From contig NZ_JAHBBD010000001.1 of NCBI RefSeq assembly GCF_019331775.1, forward strand, positions 62,001 through 126,000: a stretch of DNA of 64,000 nt. Direction: 5' to 3'. Below the pieces are notes generated by a model that was given only the letters and a program-made list of their open reading frames with translations, was not told the origin of the DNA and ran no database searches. Each line of letters opens with the position of its first letter. Within the stretch, counting starts at the first letter, position 1. Origin of the DNA: Bifidobacterium phasiani. Its GTDB lineage: Bacteria > Actinomycetota > Actinomycetes > Actinomycetales > Bifidobacteriaceae. Of the stretch, positions 18,030 through 29,465 are shown piece after piece. The position numbers and the translations under genes were made by a program.

Positions 18030-18112
18030 AGGTTCCCGCGGCGGGCCGCGCCATCGCATCGTCGGATCATCGGATTCGGCGATCGGTGCGCGGTCCGCCG
18101 CGGGAACCTTTG
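18030..18112. terminator. Bidirectional terminator between ackA and aroA
   Basis: Arms GGTTCCCGCGGCGG and CCGCCGCGGGAACC, 14 bp and perfect, are separated by about 50 nt that hold a further small stem. The plus strand continues TTTGT. It sits between convergent ackA and aroA. The rest of 17982-18294 shows no gene. Confidence 0.65.
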
Positions 18113-18294
18113 TCATATGCTGCGGTATCCGCGGCACCTGCGGCATCCACGGTATCCGCGGTTCGCGGCGGGACGTTGCGCCCGACCGCCCGCCGCGAGC
18201 CATGCGCCGCATGTCGGCACGCGGCGAACGCCCCGGACCGCACGGCCGGCTTGCGGCGCACATGCGGTCCGGAATGCGAGCGGGCCGGTACGCG

Positions 18295-19740
18295 CTACTC
18301 CCCCAGCATCGCCGTCCACATGCCGACGAAGTCGGGGATCGTCTTGCTCGTGGTCTGCACGTCGACCACGTCGACGTCGGGGACGGCCAGGCCGATCATC
18401 GCCGCGAACGTGGCCATGCGGTGGTCCGCGTACGTCTCCATCGTCGCGCCGTGCAGCCGCCCGCGCGGCGCCGGCGCAATGGCGATGCCGTCCTCCAGTT
18501 CGTCCGCCTGCGCGCCGATGCGGCGGATCTCGGCGACCAGCGCGGCCAGCCGGTTCGTCTCATGGCCGCGCAGATGGGCGATGCCCACCAGCTGCGTCGG
18601 CGAGTCGGCCAGCGCGGCCAGCGCGGCGATGCTCGGGGCGATCTCCCCCGCCGCGGACAGGTCGAACCGCCCAAGCCCGTGGATGGCGCCGTCGCCGGTC
18701 ACCGTCAGCGTCCCGGCGTCGGGGGCGTTCGCGGCCGTCGCCGCATCGCCGGCGGCGTCGCCGGTGCCGACCGCCGGGCCGTCGCCGTCCCAGGCCATGG
18801 CGTTCCAGGTGATGCGCGCGCCCATGCGCTGCAGGATGCCGGGCAGCAGACCGCCGGGCTGCGTGGTGCGCCGCGGCCAGTGAGGCACGCTGACGGAGCC
18901 GCCCGCGATCATCGCCGCGCCGAGGAACGGCGCCGCGTTGGACAGGTCCGGTTCGATCACGACGGTGTCCGGCAGCTGCACCGCGCCGGGGTGCACGCTC
19001 CAGCGACGGGCCGCCTCATCCGCCTCGGCGCGCACGCCGGCGCGGCGCAGGTCGTCGACGGTCATGCGGACGTGCGGCAGGCTCGGCAGACGCTCGCCGG
19101 TGTGGACGAGCCGCAGTCCGCCCGGCAGCCGGGAGCCGATCAGCAGCAGGCCGGAGATGAATTGCGAGGATCCGGACGCGTCGATCGACACCGTCGCCGG
19201 CCCGGCCCCGGTCCCGCCGTCCGGCGGCGCGGCGGACGCGGGCGGCGTGATCGTGAACGGCAGGCGGCCCGGTTCGCCGTGGTACTCGATGCGGGCGCCC
19301 AGCTGCTCCAGCCCGTCCAGCACCGGTCCCATCGGCCGGGCGTAGGCCTGCGCGTCGCCGTCGAAGCGCACGGGGCCGTCGGCGAACATCGCCAGTCCGG
19401 GCACGAAGCGCATCACCGTGCCGGCGAGGCCGCAGTACACGTCTGTGCCGCCACGGAACCGGCCGTCCGCGGGCGGGACGACGCGCACGGTCGTCGGCTC
19501 CGCGGCGTCGGGCTCGCAGCGGACCCCGAACGATTCCAGCGCCCCCATCATCAGCTCGGTGTCGCGGGAGCGCAGCAGTCCGACCAGCGTGACCGGCCGG
19601 CCGCCCAGCGCCGCGAGGATCAGGTAGCGGTTCGACAGCGACTTGCTGCCGGGGATGACGACGGTGGCGTCCAACGGGCGCCCGGCGAGGGGCGCGCGCC
19701 ACGGATTGTGTGCTTGCATGGTTGCGTTCATGCGTTCCAT
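18295..19740 (-). CDS. aroA: 3-phosphoshikimate 1-carboxyvinyltransferase (EPSP synthase)
   Basis: 481 aa. It joins shikimate 3-P and phosphoenolpyruvate in the sixth step of aromatic amino-acid synthesis. Motifs: VIPGSKSLSNRYL near residue 23, GLAGTVMRF near 98, SSQFISGLLL near 185, and YADHRMATFAAM near 435. It is longer than the usual 425-450 because of an Ala/Gly-rich insertion at about residues 330-360 (GDGPAVGTGDAAGDAATAAN) that looks like a disordered loop. The start at 19740 is the first of three nearby ATGs (19740, 19731, 19719); none has a strong Shine-Dalgarno, so the N-terminus is uncertain by a few residues. Confidence 0.95.
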   Translation of the reverse strand: MERMNATMQAHNPWRAPLAGRPLDATVVIPGSKSLSNRYLILAALGGRPVTLVGLLRSRDTELMMGALESFGVRCEPDAAEPTTVRVVPPADGRFRGGTDVYCGLAGTVMRFVPGLAMFADGPVRFDGDAQAYARPMGPVLDGLEQLGARIEYHGEPGRLPFTITPPASAAPPDGGTGAGPATVSIDASGSSQFISGLLLIGSRLPGGLRLVHTGERLPSLPHVRMTVDDLRRAGVRAEADEAARRWSVHPGAVQLPDTVVIEPDLSNAAPFLGAAMIAGGSVSVPHWPRRTTQPGGLLPGILQRMGARITWNAMAWDGDGPAVGTGDAAGDAATAANAPDAGTLTVTGDGAIHGLGRFDLSAAGEIAPSIAALAALADSPTQLVGIAHLRGHETNRLAALVAEIRRIGAQADELEDGIAIAPAPRGRLHGATMETYADHRMATFAAMIGLAVPDVDVVDVQTTSKTIPDFVGMWTAMLGE

Positions 19741-19826
19741 CGTATCCGCTCGCCGCCGCGCGCACACGGCGCGACTTGCATCGCGGGCGGTCCGGTCGAT
19801 GATGCGCCGCGCGCGGCGTCCGCTGC

Positions 19827-20984
19827 CTACTTGTCGATGGCGAGACGCGACTCCGGCGGCGCTTCGGCGTCGTCGCCGCGCGAGGGCAGGGCCGCCTGGA
19901 TGTGCAGGATCTGCTCCTGGATGCGGTCGGCCTCGATCGCGGCGATCTGCCGGGAGAAGACGACGAACCAGCCGAAGAACAACATGATCAGCAGCAGCTC
20001 GAGATTGGTCATCGAGATCTCGTCGCGCAGCCACAGGTTCACCGACACGATGCCGATCACCACCATCAGGTCGGAGACCACGTAGGTCGCCTTGGAGAAC
20101 AGCGGCGCCAGCCACGGCAGTGCGAGCATCAGCACGCCGGTGATGCACGGCAGGCTGAAGGCGAACGCGTTGTGGGCGATCGGGTGCGGCGACTGGCGGA
20201 ACGACCCGATGCCGATGAAGCAGACGCCGGACGCGGCGAGCAGCAGGGACAGGCACGCCAGGCGCGTGCGGAACAGCCGCATGTGGGTGTCCTTGCCGGC
20301 GTCGCGCGCACCGCTCCACATGGCGTGCTGGCGGTAGGTGGTGATCAGCTCGGCCACGGAGAAGTAGCTGATGACGATGACGCACAGACCGGCCAGGATC
20401 ACCGTGGTGTTGAACATCCCGGCGGCGAAGGTGGTGCGGTCGCCGAGCCGCGAGAAGTTGTTGACGAACCAGTAGGGGTCGTCGGTGGTCATGCCGGCGC
20501 CGCCCACGCCGGAGATCACGAAGAACGGCAGCAGGGCGGCCAGCGTCTTCGCGCGCATGGCCTGCGACTGCACGTAGGTGAGATAGCCGACCACGCCGGA
20601 CATCCCGGCGCACACGCCGACCAGGTAGCCGACGAACATCTGCGTGCCGATGATGCCGTTCGCCACGTTGAGGATCAGGAACGAGGTGAGGAACGCGGTG
20701 GCCGCGTACACCACGGACAGCGCCAGGATCTCCAGCGAGCGCCGCACCGGCACCAGCCAGCCGCGTCTGAGCGTGAACGAGCTGGAGCCGCGCGCATAGC
20801 CGATGCAGAACGACACCACCGCGCATGCGGCCACGATGGCCGAGCACGCGGTGAACATGCGCAGACTGACCAGCCAGATCGCCGGGGCCAGCGTCATGTA
20901 CAGGTTCATCGCGCCGCCGCCGACCAGCGCGCAGAACAGGAACGATACCAGGCCCGCGGTTTCGGCACGTTGATGTCGCCCCAT
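19827..20984 (-). CDS. Multi-pass membrane protein of unknown function
   Basis: 385 aa with about ten hydrophobic segments, a Met-Gly-Arg-His start and a soluble acidic C-terminal tail of about 40 residues (RIQEQILHIQAALPSRGDD). No transporter signature is visible. The tail looks helical and might bind a partner. Genes of this sort are common in bifidobacteria beside aroA or tRNA genes, but I cannot name a function. It is 86 bp upstream of aroA on the same strand, with possible co-transcription. The ATG follows GGAGAGGCGAC. Confidence 0.7.
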   Translation of the reverse strand: MGRHQRAETAGLVSFLFCALVGGGAMNLYMTLAPAIWLVSLRMFTACSAIVAACAVVSFCIGYARGSSSFTLRRGWLVPVRRSLEILALSVVYAATAFLTSFLILNVANGIIGTQMFVGYLVGVCAGMSGVVGYLTYVQSQAMRAKTLAALLPFFVISGVGGAGMTTDDPYWFVNNFSRLGDRTTFAAGMFNTTVILAGLCVIVISYFSVAELITTYRQHAMWSGARDAGKDTHMRLFRTRLACLSLLLAASGVCFIGIGSFRQSPHPIAHNAFAFSLPCITGVLMLALPWLAPLFSKATYVVSDLMVVIGIVSVNLWLRDEISMTNLELLLIMLFFGWFVVFSRQIAAIEADRIQEQILHIQAALPSRGDDAEAPPESRLAIDK

Positions 20985-21359
20985 GTCGCCTCTCCTTGAT
21001 TCCCGTATACAACCCCTTCATTGTAGTCATGCATCGCCGGACCGCACCCCGTACGTTCATGGGTCGGGGGCATGCGGACACTGCGGCGTCACGTCGTGTC
21101 GGCCGACGACCGGCACGATGCCGGGGCCGACGATCCCGCTGATGTCCGCGCTGCGTGCCCCAGTTACGGGGCAATTGTCCGCATCGGGAAGTTCCGCCTG
21201 CGGGGCCGCCGATGTCCGCGCCTGCATACCCGGTTGCACAAGCGGGTGGGCCGAAGACACGCGACCGTCCGCGCTGCTCGCCGCGGTGGACGGCATGGGT
21301 TAGAATGGCGTACTGTGCCGGTTCCGGAGCCGCTTTCGGATATGCGGGCCGTGGCATAA
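20985..21359. other. Gene-free stretch upstream of tRNA-Pro with degenerate repeats
   Basis: No gene. It contains several copies of a GATGTCCGC core (about 21138, 21208, and a relative at 21176) related to the inverted pair downstream of the tRNA. A tRNA promoter is not obvious; TAGAAT at 21301-21306 lies about 54 bp before the tRNA and could be its -10. Confidence 0.4.
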
Positions 21360-21433
21360 CGGGCTGTAGCGCAGTTTGGTAGCGCGCCTGCTTTGGGAGC
21401 AGGATGTCGCAGGTTCGAATCCTGTCAGCCCGA
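21360..21433 (+). tRNA. tRNA-Pro (anticodon TGG)
   Basis: 74 nt. Acceptor arms CGGGCTG/CAGCCCG plus discriminator A, anticodon stem CCTGC/GCAGG with loop TTTGGGA (anticodon TGG), and a T-arm with the standard GGTTCGAATCC. CCA is not encoded. All four arms form. Confidence 0.95.
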
Positions 21434-21563
21434 CCGTAATCCCTTGCAGCCGATATGGTACGCAAGGGATATGTCGTTTCTGGGCGGCTGTTCCGCTTGA
21501 CATGCGCCGGCGGATGCCCACCGGCGAGGCCATTCAGAGCCATATCTTCGTTATGTGTAGCGG

Positions 21564-21714
21564 ATTCGGGCACCTGCGGACATCCATTTGCCCTAGCTGA
21601 GGCAGGCTTGCCGCCTCAGTCGCACTAGCATGCCCGGAATGACGCCGTTCGTACTCGCGGCCACGCCGGCCGGCCGCCTCACCTAACGCAGATCGATGTC
21701 CGCAATGCCCGAAA
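21564..21714. repeat. Inverted pair of about 44-bp intergenic repeats
   Basis: 21564-21607 and the reverse complement of 21672-21714 align at roughly 36 positions around the core CGGGCA..TGCGGACAT and end in a TGAGGC..GC segment. Related cores occur upstream of the tRNA. 21434-21845 has no gene. This looks like a dispersed intergenic repeat family or old attachment-site debris. Confidence 0.45.
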
Positions 21715-21845
21715 ACCGCCACAGCTAGCGCAGATGCACCGGCCTTCGACCGGCCGGCGACGGAATGCAACATCGTCGGCGCTTGGTGATGGCCGAGGAC
21801 GTCGCCTCGGCGACGCACTGACGCACGAACACTCCTGACACACGC

Positions 21846-21888
21846 GTGGGGCCTGCACGCCCCGGCGAACCGGGACGGCAGGCCCCAC
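21846..21888 (-). terminator. Hairpin after glgX
   Basis: Perfect 11-bp arms GTGGGGCCTGC/GCAGGCCCCAC, 22 nt beyond the glgX stop on the minus strand; no T-tract. Confidence 0.5.
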
Positions 21889-21909
21889 GGGCAGGCCGGC
21901 GGATGCGGA

Positions 21910-24051
<2,142 letters not shown>

Positions 24052-24124
24052 GCTTCCAGTATCTCACGCCACCCCCGTCATGACACGGCAATGACGCGAA
24101 CGACCACACAACCCGCATGGCCGC

Positions 24125-24163
24125 GTCGGCGCGGGGCGTCCTCGACGCCGGCCCCGCGCCGAC
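24125..24163 (-). terminator. Hairpin after the NUDIX gene
   Basis: 13-bp arms GTCGGCGCGGGGC/GCCCCGCGCCGAC just past the stop of the gene at 24170 on the minus strand; the loop is 13 nt. Confidence 0.5.
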
Positions 24164-24169
24164 GCCCCG

Positions 24170-24793
24170 TCACCGAGTCCCGGCGGCAAGCCCTTCGCGC
24201 AGCCGGCGCATCGCCTCGTGCTGGATGGCGATGATCGAGTTCGACGCCGTGACGCCGACCGCGTTGAGCTCCTCCCAGTCGACCCACGCCGACCAGACGT
24301 GCTCGTCGCGGTCCAGATGCCGGGGCACCGCCCGCCACCGGTCCAGGTGGATCACCATGATGTGCGCCAGCTCGTCGGACATGCCCTCGGACGAGTAGTA
24401 GTCGCCGACCATGTCGACGCGCATCGCCGCCTCGTCGGCGGGCGCGACGCCGGTCTCCTCGCGCAGTTCGCGCAGCGCCGCCTGCAGCACGTCCTCCCCC
24501 GGGTCCATCAGCCCCGCGGGGATGCCATAGGCGTAGCGGTCCGAGCCGACGCGGTACTCGCGCTCCATCAGATAGCGGTCGGCGGCCGTGTCGTGCACGA
24601 GCATGACCACGCACGGGGCGTGCCGGACCACCTGCCGGCGCACGGGGATGCCCCCGCCGTCGGCGGCGGGCAGCTCGATGCGCATGTCCTCGACGGCGAA
24701 CACCGCGCCTCGGTACACCGTCTCTCGCGCCAGCACGGTGACCGGGCGGTCCATGTCGACCACGTCGCCGTGCAGCTCGTCCTCCTGCATCAT
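24170..24793 (-). CDS. NUDIX hydrolase, ADP-ribose pyrophosphatase type
   Basis: 207 aa. The NUDIX box is intact: GLMDPGEDVLQAALRELREE followed by TG, matching GX5EX7REUXEEXGU at about residues 95-117. Upstream are strands typical of ADP-ribose/NDP-sugar pyrophosphatases (YLMEREYRVGSDRYAYGIPA). It would cleave a nucleotide diphosphate linked to another moiety, using Mg2+. It precedes glgX on the same strand with a hairpin between, and follows the Nif3-like gene by 25 bp, so it is likely in an operon with that gene. Substrate assignment is inference. Confidence 0.85.
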   Translation of the reverse strand: MMQEDELHGDVVDMDRPVTVLARETVYRGAVFAVEDMRIELPAADGGGIPVRRQVVRHAPCVVMLVHDTAADRYLMEREYRVGSDRYAYGIPAGLMDPGEDVLQAALRELREETGVAPADEAAMRVDMVGDYYSSEGMSDELAHIMVIHLDRWRAVPRHLDRDEHVWSAWVDWEELNAVGVTASNSIIAIQHEAMRRLREGLAAGTR

Positions 24794-24818
24794 GCCTCCA
24801 TTCCGGCCGCGCCGCCGC

Positions 24819-25706
24819 TCAGCGCAGCGACAGCGTCCACGGGTCGGTGTTCGTGCGGTTCCAGTGCACCTGCGGCCGCTCGCCGGTGGCCCGTTCGACC
24901 GCGTCGGGCACGTCGTCGATCGCGTAGTGGAACCACAGCGATTCGATGGCGCTGTGCGGCGTGTTGATGAGCATCGGCCGCACCCGCGCGTCGCCGTCGC
25001 CCAGCGCGACGCCCCGCGCGCGCATCGCGGCCTCGTACCGCGCCTGCTCGATCGCGTCGGTGGCCGGGTGGTGGCGCAGGTCGCTGGTCACGTACACGTC
25101 GACGCCGGCGGCGCGCACCTCGTCGAACAGCGAGTCGCCGGATCCGGGGAGCACGGCGACGGTGCCGACCTGCGCGTCCAGCGGACCGCACACCTGCACG
25201 CCCAGCTCGGTGCGCGGCAGCACGTCGACGACGCGGCGGGCGAACGCCTCCAGGGTCATCGGCTCGGGCAGTCGGCCGACGCGCCCCAGCCCGACCGGAT
25301 GCCCGGCCCGCGGGTCGTCGATCGGCACCAGCGGCCGCTGGTCGACCAGGCCGAACAGGTCGGCCGCGGCCGTGCCCACGCCGCGGTACGAGGCGTCGGC
25401 GTTGGTGTGGCCCACCCACAGCGCGCAGTGCGCCTCGCTGAGCCGGCGGACGATCTCGCCGTGCACGCCGAGCCCCGAGACCTCGTGCACGGCCCGGAAC
25501 AGCAGCGGGTGGTGGCAGATCAGCAGGTCGGCGCCGCGGCCGATCGCGTCCTCGACGATCCGCATCGTGGGGTCGGCGGCGAATTCGATGCGTCCGACCT
25601 GCGCCGTCAGGTCGCCGACGATCAGCCCGGGCGCGTCCCACGACTCCGCGTACCGCAGCGGATACAGCGTCTCCAGGACGTCGACGACCTGCTTGAGCGT
25701 GGCCAT
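24819..25706 (-). CDS. Nif3-like dinuclear metal protein (YbgI/YqfO family)
   Basis: 295 aa. Metal-ligand motifs are present: LLICHHPLLF near residue 65, WVGHTNAD near 100, and VYVTSDLRHHPATDA near 225. The family folds as a toroidal hexamer with two metals per subunit and has been linked to GTP cyclohydrolase I-like chemistry, but its true role is unclear. The ATG at 25706 is chosen for its Shine-Dalgarno ACGGAGGAG. It lies between polA (upstream, same strand, with a hairpin in the gap) and the NUDIX gene. Confidence 0.85.
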   Translation of the reverse strand: MATLKQVVDVLETLYPLRYAESWDAPGLIVGDLTAQVGRIEFAADPTMRIVEDAIGRGADLLICHHPLLFRAVHEVSGLGVHGEIVRRLSEAHCALWVGHTNADASYRGVGTAAADLFGLVDQRPLVPIDDPRAGHPVGLGRVGRLPEPMTLEAFARRVVDVLPRTELGVQVCGPLDAQVGTVAVLPGSGDSLFDEVRAAGVDVYVTSDLRHHPATDAIEQARYEAAMRARGVALGDGDARVRPMLINTPHSAIESLWFHYAIDDVPDAVERATGERPQVHWNRTNTDPWTLSLR

Positions 25707-25753
25707 GGCTCCTCCGTTTCCTTGGGTTTCCCGTGATGTGCATATGCCGAGAT

Positions 25754-25778
25754 GCCGCGCGACCCGTCGCCGCGCGGC
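25754..25778 (-). terminator. Hairpin after polA
   Basis: GCCGCGCG/CGCGCGGC stem with a 9-nt loop, about 40 nt past the polA stop. No T-tract. Confidence 0.4.
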
Positions 25779-25816
25779 ACCCCGGTCCCGTCCCCGCCCG
25801 CCGGGGCGGCCGCCGG

Positions 25817-28678
25817 TCAGTGGGCGGCCAGCTGCCAGTCGGCGCCGATGCCGGTCGACACGTCGAGCGGCACCGCCAGGCTGACGGCGTGCTCCATGGC
25901 GTCCTTGACGACGGCGGTCACCGTCTCGGCCTCGCCGGGCGCGATCTCCACCACGAGTTCGTCGTGGATCTGCATGATGATCCGGCTGGCGACGCCGGCC
26001 TCGCGCAGCGCGTGGTCGGCCTTGATCATCGCGATCTTCATGATGTCGGCGGCTGTCCCCTGGATAGGCGCGTTGAGCGCGCCGCGCTCGGCGGCCTCGC
26101 GGGCCGCGCGGTTCGGTGAGCGCAGCGCCGGGAAGTAGCGCCGCCGGCCGAACATCGTCTCGGTGTAGCCGTTGACGCGGGCCTGCGAGACCAGCGACTC
26201 CAGGTAGTCGTGCACCTTGCCGAACGTGGCGAAGTACTGCTCCTTGAGCACGTCGGCGGCGGCCGGGCTGATCTTCAGCTGCTGCGCCAGGCCGTACGTG
26301 CTCAGCCCGTAGGCCAGCCCGTAGCTCATCGCCTTGACGTGGCCGCGCTGGTCGGCGGTGATCTCGTCGACCGGCACCCGGTACACCAGGCTCGCCACGT
26401 ACTTGTGGAAGTCGGTGCCGGACTGGAACGCCTCGATCAGCGCCTCGTCGCCGGACAGGTGCGCCATGATGCGCAGCTCGACCTGCGAGTAGTCGGCGCT
26501 GAGCAGCGACTCGTACCCCTCCCCGGGGACGAACGCCGAGCGGATCTCGCGTCCGGCGGCGTTGCGGTTGGGGATGTTCTGCAGGTTCGGATCCACCGAG
26601 CTCAGCCGGCCGGTCGCGGCCACGGTCTGCTCGTACGTGGTGTGGATGCGCCCGTCGTCCGGGTTCGTCGCGTCGATGAGCGTCTGCACGATCTGCTTGA
26701 GCTTGTTGGTCTCGCGGTGCCGCAGCAGCGCGCCCAGGAACCCGTTGGCCCGCTCGTTGTGCACGGACTTGACGTACAGGTCCTGCAGCGCTGCGGCGCT
26801 GGTGGTGTACGAGCCGGACTTGGTGCGCTTGGTGGGCTTGAGTCCCATGTCTTCGAACAGCACCTTCTGCAGCTGCTTGGGGCTCTGCAGGTTGACGCGC
26901 GTGCCGGCGTGCTCCCAGGCGATCTCCTGGGCCTGGCGCGCGTCGGCGGCGAACTGGTCGCGCATCGCGGTCAGCCGCATGTCGTCGACGCGGGCGCCGG
27001 CGTGCTCCATGCCCTGCAGGATGCGCGAGGTCGGCAGCTCGATCTCGCGCAGCAGGCCGTACTGCCGCCGCTGGTCGAGCATCGGCGACAGCGTGTCGGC
27101 CAGCGCGCGGACGATCGCGGCGTGCATGACCATGCGCGAGTCCGCCATCTGCTCCTCGGAGGGGACCGCGTCGCCGAGGTCCAGCTGCCCCTGCGTGGCC
27201 TCCTGCTCCTCCTCGACGTGCAGGTCGAGGAAGTGCGCGGCGGCCTGCTCCAGCGTGTCCGCGTGGAAGTCGGGGTGCACCAGGTAGCCGGCGAGCTTGG
27301 TGTCGAACGCCGGCAGGCCGGAGGCGAGCCCGACCGAGCCGAGCAGGTGAAGGTGCTCCTTGTAGCCGTGCACCACCATCGAGGCGTGGCGACCGTCGAT
27401 CAGCCGCTGCAGGCACGCGGTCATGGCCTCGTCGAACGGCGGGACCATCACGGCCGCATGGCCGTCGGCCACCACCGCCAGCGAGGCGAGCGCCGGCCGG
27501 CCGGGCTTCGCCACGCCCTCGGCGTGCAGCACCCAGCCGTCGCGCACCGCGGGGGCGCTGCACTGGCCGTGGTCGATCGCCACCGGGTCGCAGGGCCGGG
27601 ACTCGGGTTCGCCGTCGCTCACCGGGACGGCCCCCATATGCGCCGCGACCCAGGCGTCCAGGGCTTCGGCGTCGCCGATGCGCTCGGCCTGCGGGACGAC
27701 CAGCTCCTGCCTGGTCTCCTCGGTCTCCCCTGCGCCCGCGTCGCTCAGCTGCGGGCGTTCGCCGCCGTTGAAGGTCTTGAGCACGCGGCTCTTCGTGCGC
27801 GCGCCGAACTCGAGCTTGGTGAACAGCGCGTTGACCTTGTCGGCGTCCAGGGCGCCGAAGGTCAGGTCGTCCACGCCCAGGCCCAGGTCGATGTCGCGCA
27901 CCAGCGCGTTGACCTTGCGGTTGAGCCTGACCTGGTCGAGGTTCTCGCGCAGCGCCTCGCCCTTCTTGCCGCCGATCTCGTCGGCGTGCTCGACGATCTG
28001 CTCGAGGCCGCCGAACTGGTTGATCCACTTCGCTGCGAAGCCGTCGCCCACGCCGGGCACGCCGGGGATGTTGTCGGCCGTCTCGCCGCGCAGCGCCGCC
28101 AGGTCGGGGTACTGCGCGGGGGTCACGTGGTACTTCTCTTCGACGGCCTGCGGCGTCATGTGCTTGAGGTCCTTGAAGTGGTGGCCCGGATACAGCACGG
28201 TCACGTGCTCGTCCACCAGCTGGAACGCGTCGCGGTCGCCGGAGAGCACCAGGACGCGGTAGCCGTCGCGCTCCCCCATCGTCGCCAGCGTGCCGATGAC
28301 GTCGTCGCCCTCATAGCCGGGCTTCTCGATGTAGGTGACGCCCAGCGCCGCGAGCATCTCCTGGATCAGCGGCAGCTGGCTGAGCAGCTCCTCGGGGGCG
28401 GCCTCGCGGGTGCCCTTGTACTGCGGGAGCAGCTCGTTGCGGAACGTGCCGCCCTTGACGTCGAAGGCGACGGCCAGATGGTCGGGCTTCTCGGCCTCGA
28501 TCACCTGGGAGAGCATCGTCGCGAAGCCCCAGACCGCGTTGGTCGGCTGGCCCGTGGACGTGCTGAAGTTCTCGACCGGCAACGCAAAAAAAGCGCGGAA
28601 CGCCAGCGAATGGCCGTCGACGACCAGTAGCGTTCCGCGGTAGGTGCCGTCATCCATCAGATCGGGATTAGCGCTCAT
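25817..28678 (-). CDS. polA: DNA polymerase I
   Basis: 953 aa. It fills gaps and removes primers in replication and repair. The N-terminal 300 residues are the 5'-3' exonuclease (LLVVDGHSLAFRAFFALP; DRDAFQLVDE). A middle domain (about 350-540) corresponds to the 3'-5' exonuclease but I see no D-x-E catalytic motif, so it is probably inactive, as in other actinobacteria. The polymerase domain has motif A LLSADYSQVELRIMAHLSGD, motif B with KAMSYGLAYGL, and motif C IMQIHDELVVE. The ATG at 28678 overlaps the end of the ANTAR regulator gene by 11 bp (an ATG at 28684 is also in frame), implying translational coupling. Confidence 0.97.
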   Translation of the reverse strand: MSANPDLMDDGTYRGTLLVVDGHSLAFRAFFALPVENFSTSTGQPTNAVWGFATMLSQVIEAEKPDHLAVAFDVKGGTFRNELLPQYKGTREAAPEELLSQLPLIQEMLAALGVTYIEKPGYEGDDVIGTLATMGERDGYRVLVLSGDRDAFQLVDEHVTVLYPGHHFKDLKHMTPQAVEEKYHVTPAQYPDLAALRGETADNIPGVPGVGDGFAAKWINQFGGLEQIVEHADEIGGKKGEALRENLDQVRLNRKVNALVRDIDLGLGVDDLTFGALDADKVNALFTKLEFGARTKSRVLKTFNGGERPQLSDAGAGETEETRQELVVPQAERIGDAEALDAWVAAHMGAVPVSDGEPESRPCDPVAIDHGQCSAPAVRDGWVLHAEGVAKPGRPALASLAVVADGHAAVMVPPFDEAMTACLQRLIDGRHASMVVHGYKEHLHLLGSVGLASGLPAFDTKLAGYLVHPDFHADTLEQAAAHFLDLHVEEEQEATQGQLDLGDAVPSEEQMADSRMVMHAAIVRALADTLSPMLDQRRQYGLLREIELPTSRILQGMEHAGARVDDMRLTAMRDQFAADARQAQEIAWEHAGTRVNLQSPKQLQKVLFEDMGLKPTKRTKSGSYTTSAAALQDLYVKSVHNERANGFLGALLRHRETNKLKQIVQTLIDATNPDDGRIHTTYEQTVAATGRLSSVDPNLQNIPNRNAAGREIRSAFVPGEGYESLLSADYSQVELRIMAHLSGDEALIEAFQSGTDFHKYVASLVYRVPVDEITADQRGHVKAMSYGLAYGLSTYGLAQQLKISPAAADVLKEQYFATFGKVHDYLESLVSQARVNGYTETMFGRRRYFPALRSPNRAAREAAERGALNAPIQGTAADIMKIAMIKADHALREAGVASRIIMQIHDELVVEIAPGEAETVTAVVKDAMEHAVSLAVPLDVSTGIGADWQLAAH

Positions 28679-29465
28679 CCTCAACTTCCGGCTTCGGGTC
28701 GCCGTACTTGGCGATGATGGCCATGGCCAGGCGCTTCTTCGGGATGCGCTGGTCCATCGAGGTCTTCTGGATCCAGCGGAAGGCGCCCTGCTCGGAGAAG
28801 TCGGCCTTGTCCATCAGCAGGCCCTTGGCTCGGTCGACGAGCTTGCGCTCCTCCAGCGTCTCCTCGGTCTTCTTGAGCTGCTCCTCCGTCTTCTTGAGCT
28901 GCTCCTCGGTCTCGCGCAGCTTGTTCTCGCTGCGCTCGACGTTGTCGAGCAGGTCGTTGATCTCGGCGAAGCGGCCCATGGCGACCTCGAGCGCGGGCAG
29001 CAGCTTCGACTCCTCGTACGGCTTGGTCACGTACGCCATGGCGCCGGCGCCGGTGGCCTGCTTGACCAGGTCGGGCTGCGAGAACGCGGTGAGCATCACC
29101 ACCGGGGCGATGTTCTCGTCGCAGATGACGCCGGCCGCGGCGATGCCGTCCATGCGCGGCATCTTGACGTCCATGCACACCACGTCGGGGCGGTGCTTGC
29201 GGGTCAGCTCGACGGCCTCCTCGCCGTTGGCCGCCTCGCCGACGACCTCGTAGCCGTTGTCCTCCAGCATGGCGACCAGGTCCATGCGGTTCACCGACTC
29301 GTCCTCCGCGACCACGACGGTGCGCTTGCGCGGGGAGGCGGGCTCGTGGGACGGCGCGGCCACGGCGTCGATGTCGCCTTCGGCTGCGGCCTTGATCTCC
29401 TCGTCCGTCAGCACAACCCCCTTCGCCTCGTCATCCGGTTCCGTGGACTTCTTCTTCGCAGCCAT
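28668..29465 (-). CDS. ANTAR-domain response regulator (PdtaR-like)
   Basis: 265 aa. Residues 1-47 are a charged N-terminal extension. The receiver domain follows (VVVAEDESVNRMDLV, phospho-acceptor Asp in VVCMDVKMPRMDG, switch Thr in MLTAFSQ, Lys in YVTKPYEES). A coiled coil with near-exact EEQLKKT heptads (about 183-205) leads to an ANTAR RNA-binding domain (DRAKGLLMDKADFSEQGAFR, then A-M-A-I). ANTAR proteins bind paired hairpins in leader RNA and prevent termination. The mycobacterial homologue PdtaR pairs with kinase PdtaS; no kinase is adjacent here. It overlaps polA, which is a common arrangement in bifidobacteria as far as I recall. Confidence 0.9.
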   Translation of the reverse strand: MAAKKKSTEPDDEAKGVVLTDEEIKAAAEGDIDAVAAPSHEPASPRKRTVVVAEDESVNRMDLVAMLEDNGYEVVGEAANGEEAVELTRKHRPDVVCMDVKMPRMDGIAAAGVICDENIAPVVMLTAFSQPDLVKQATGAGAMAYVTKPYEESKLLPALEVAMGRFAEINDLLDNVERSENKLRETEEQLKKTEEQLKKTEETLEERKLVDRAKGLLMDKADFSEQGAFRWIQKTSMDQRIPKKRLAMAIIAKYGDPKPEVEDER

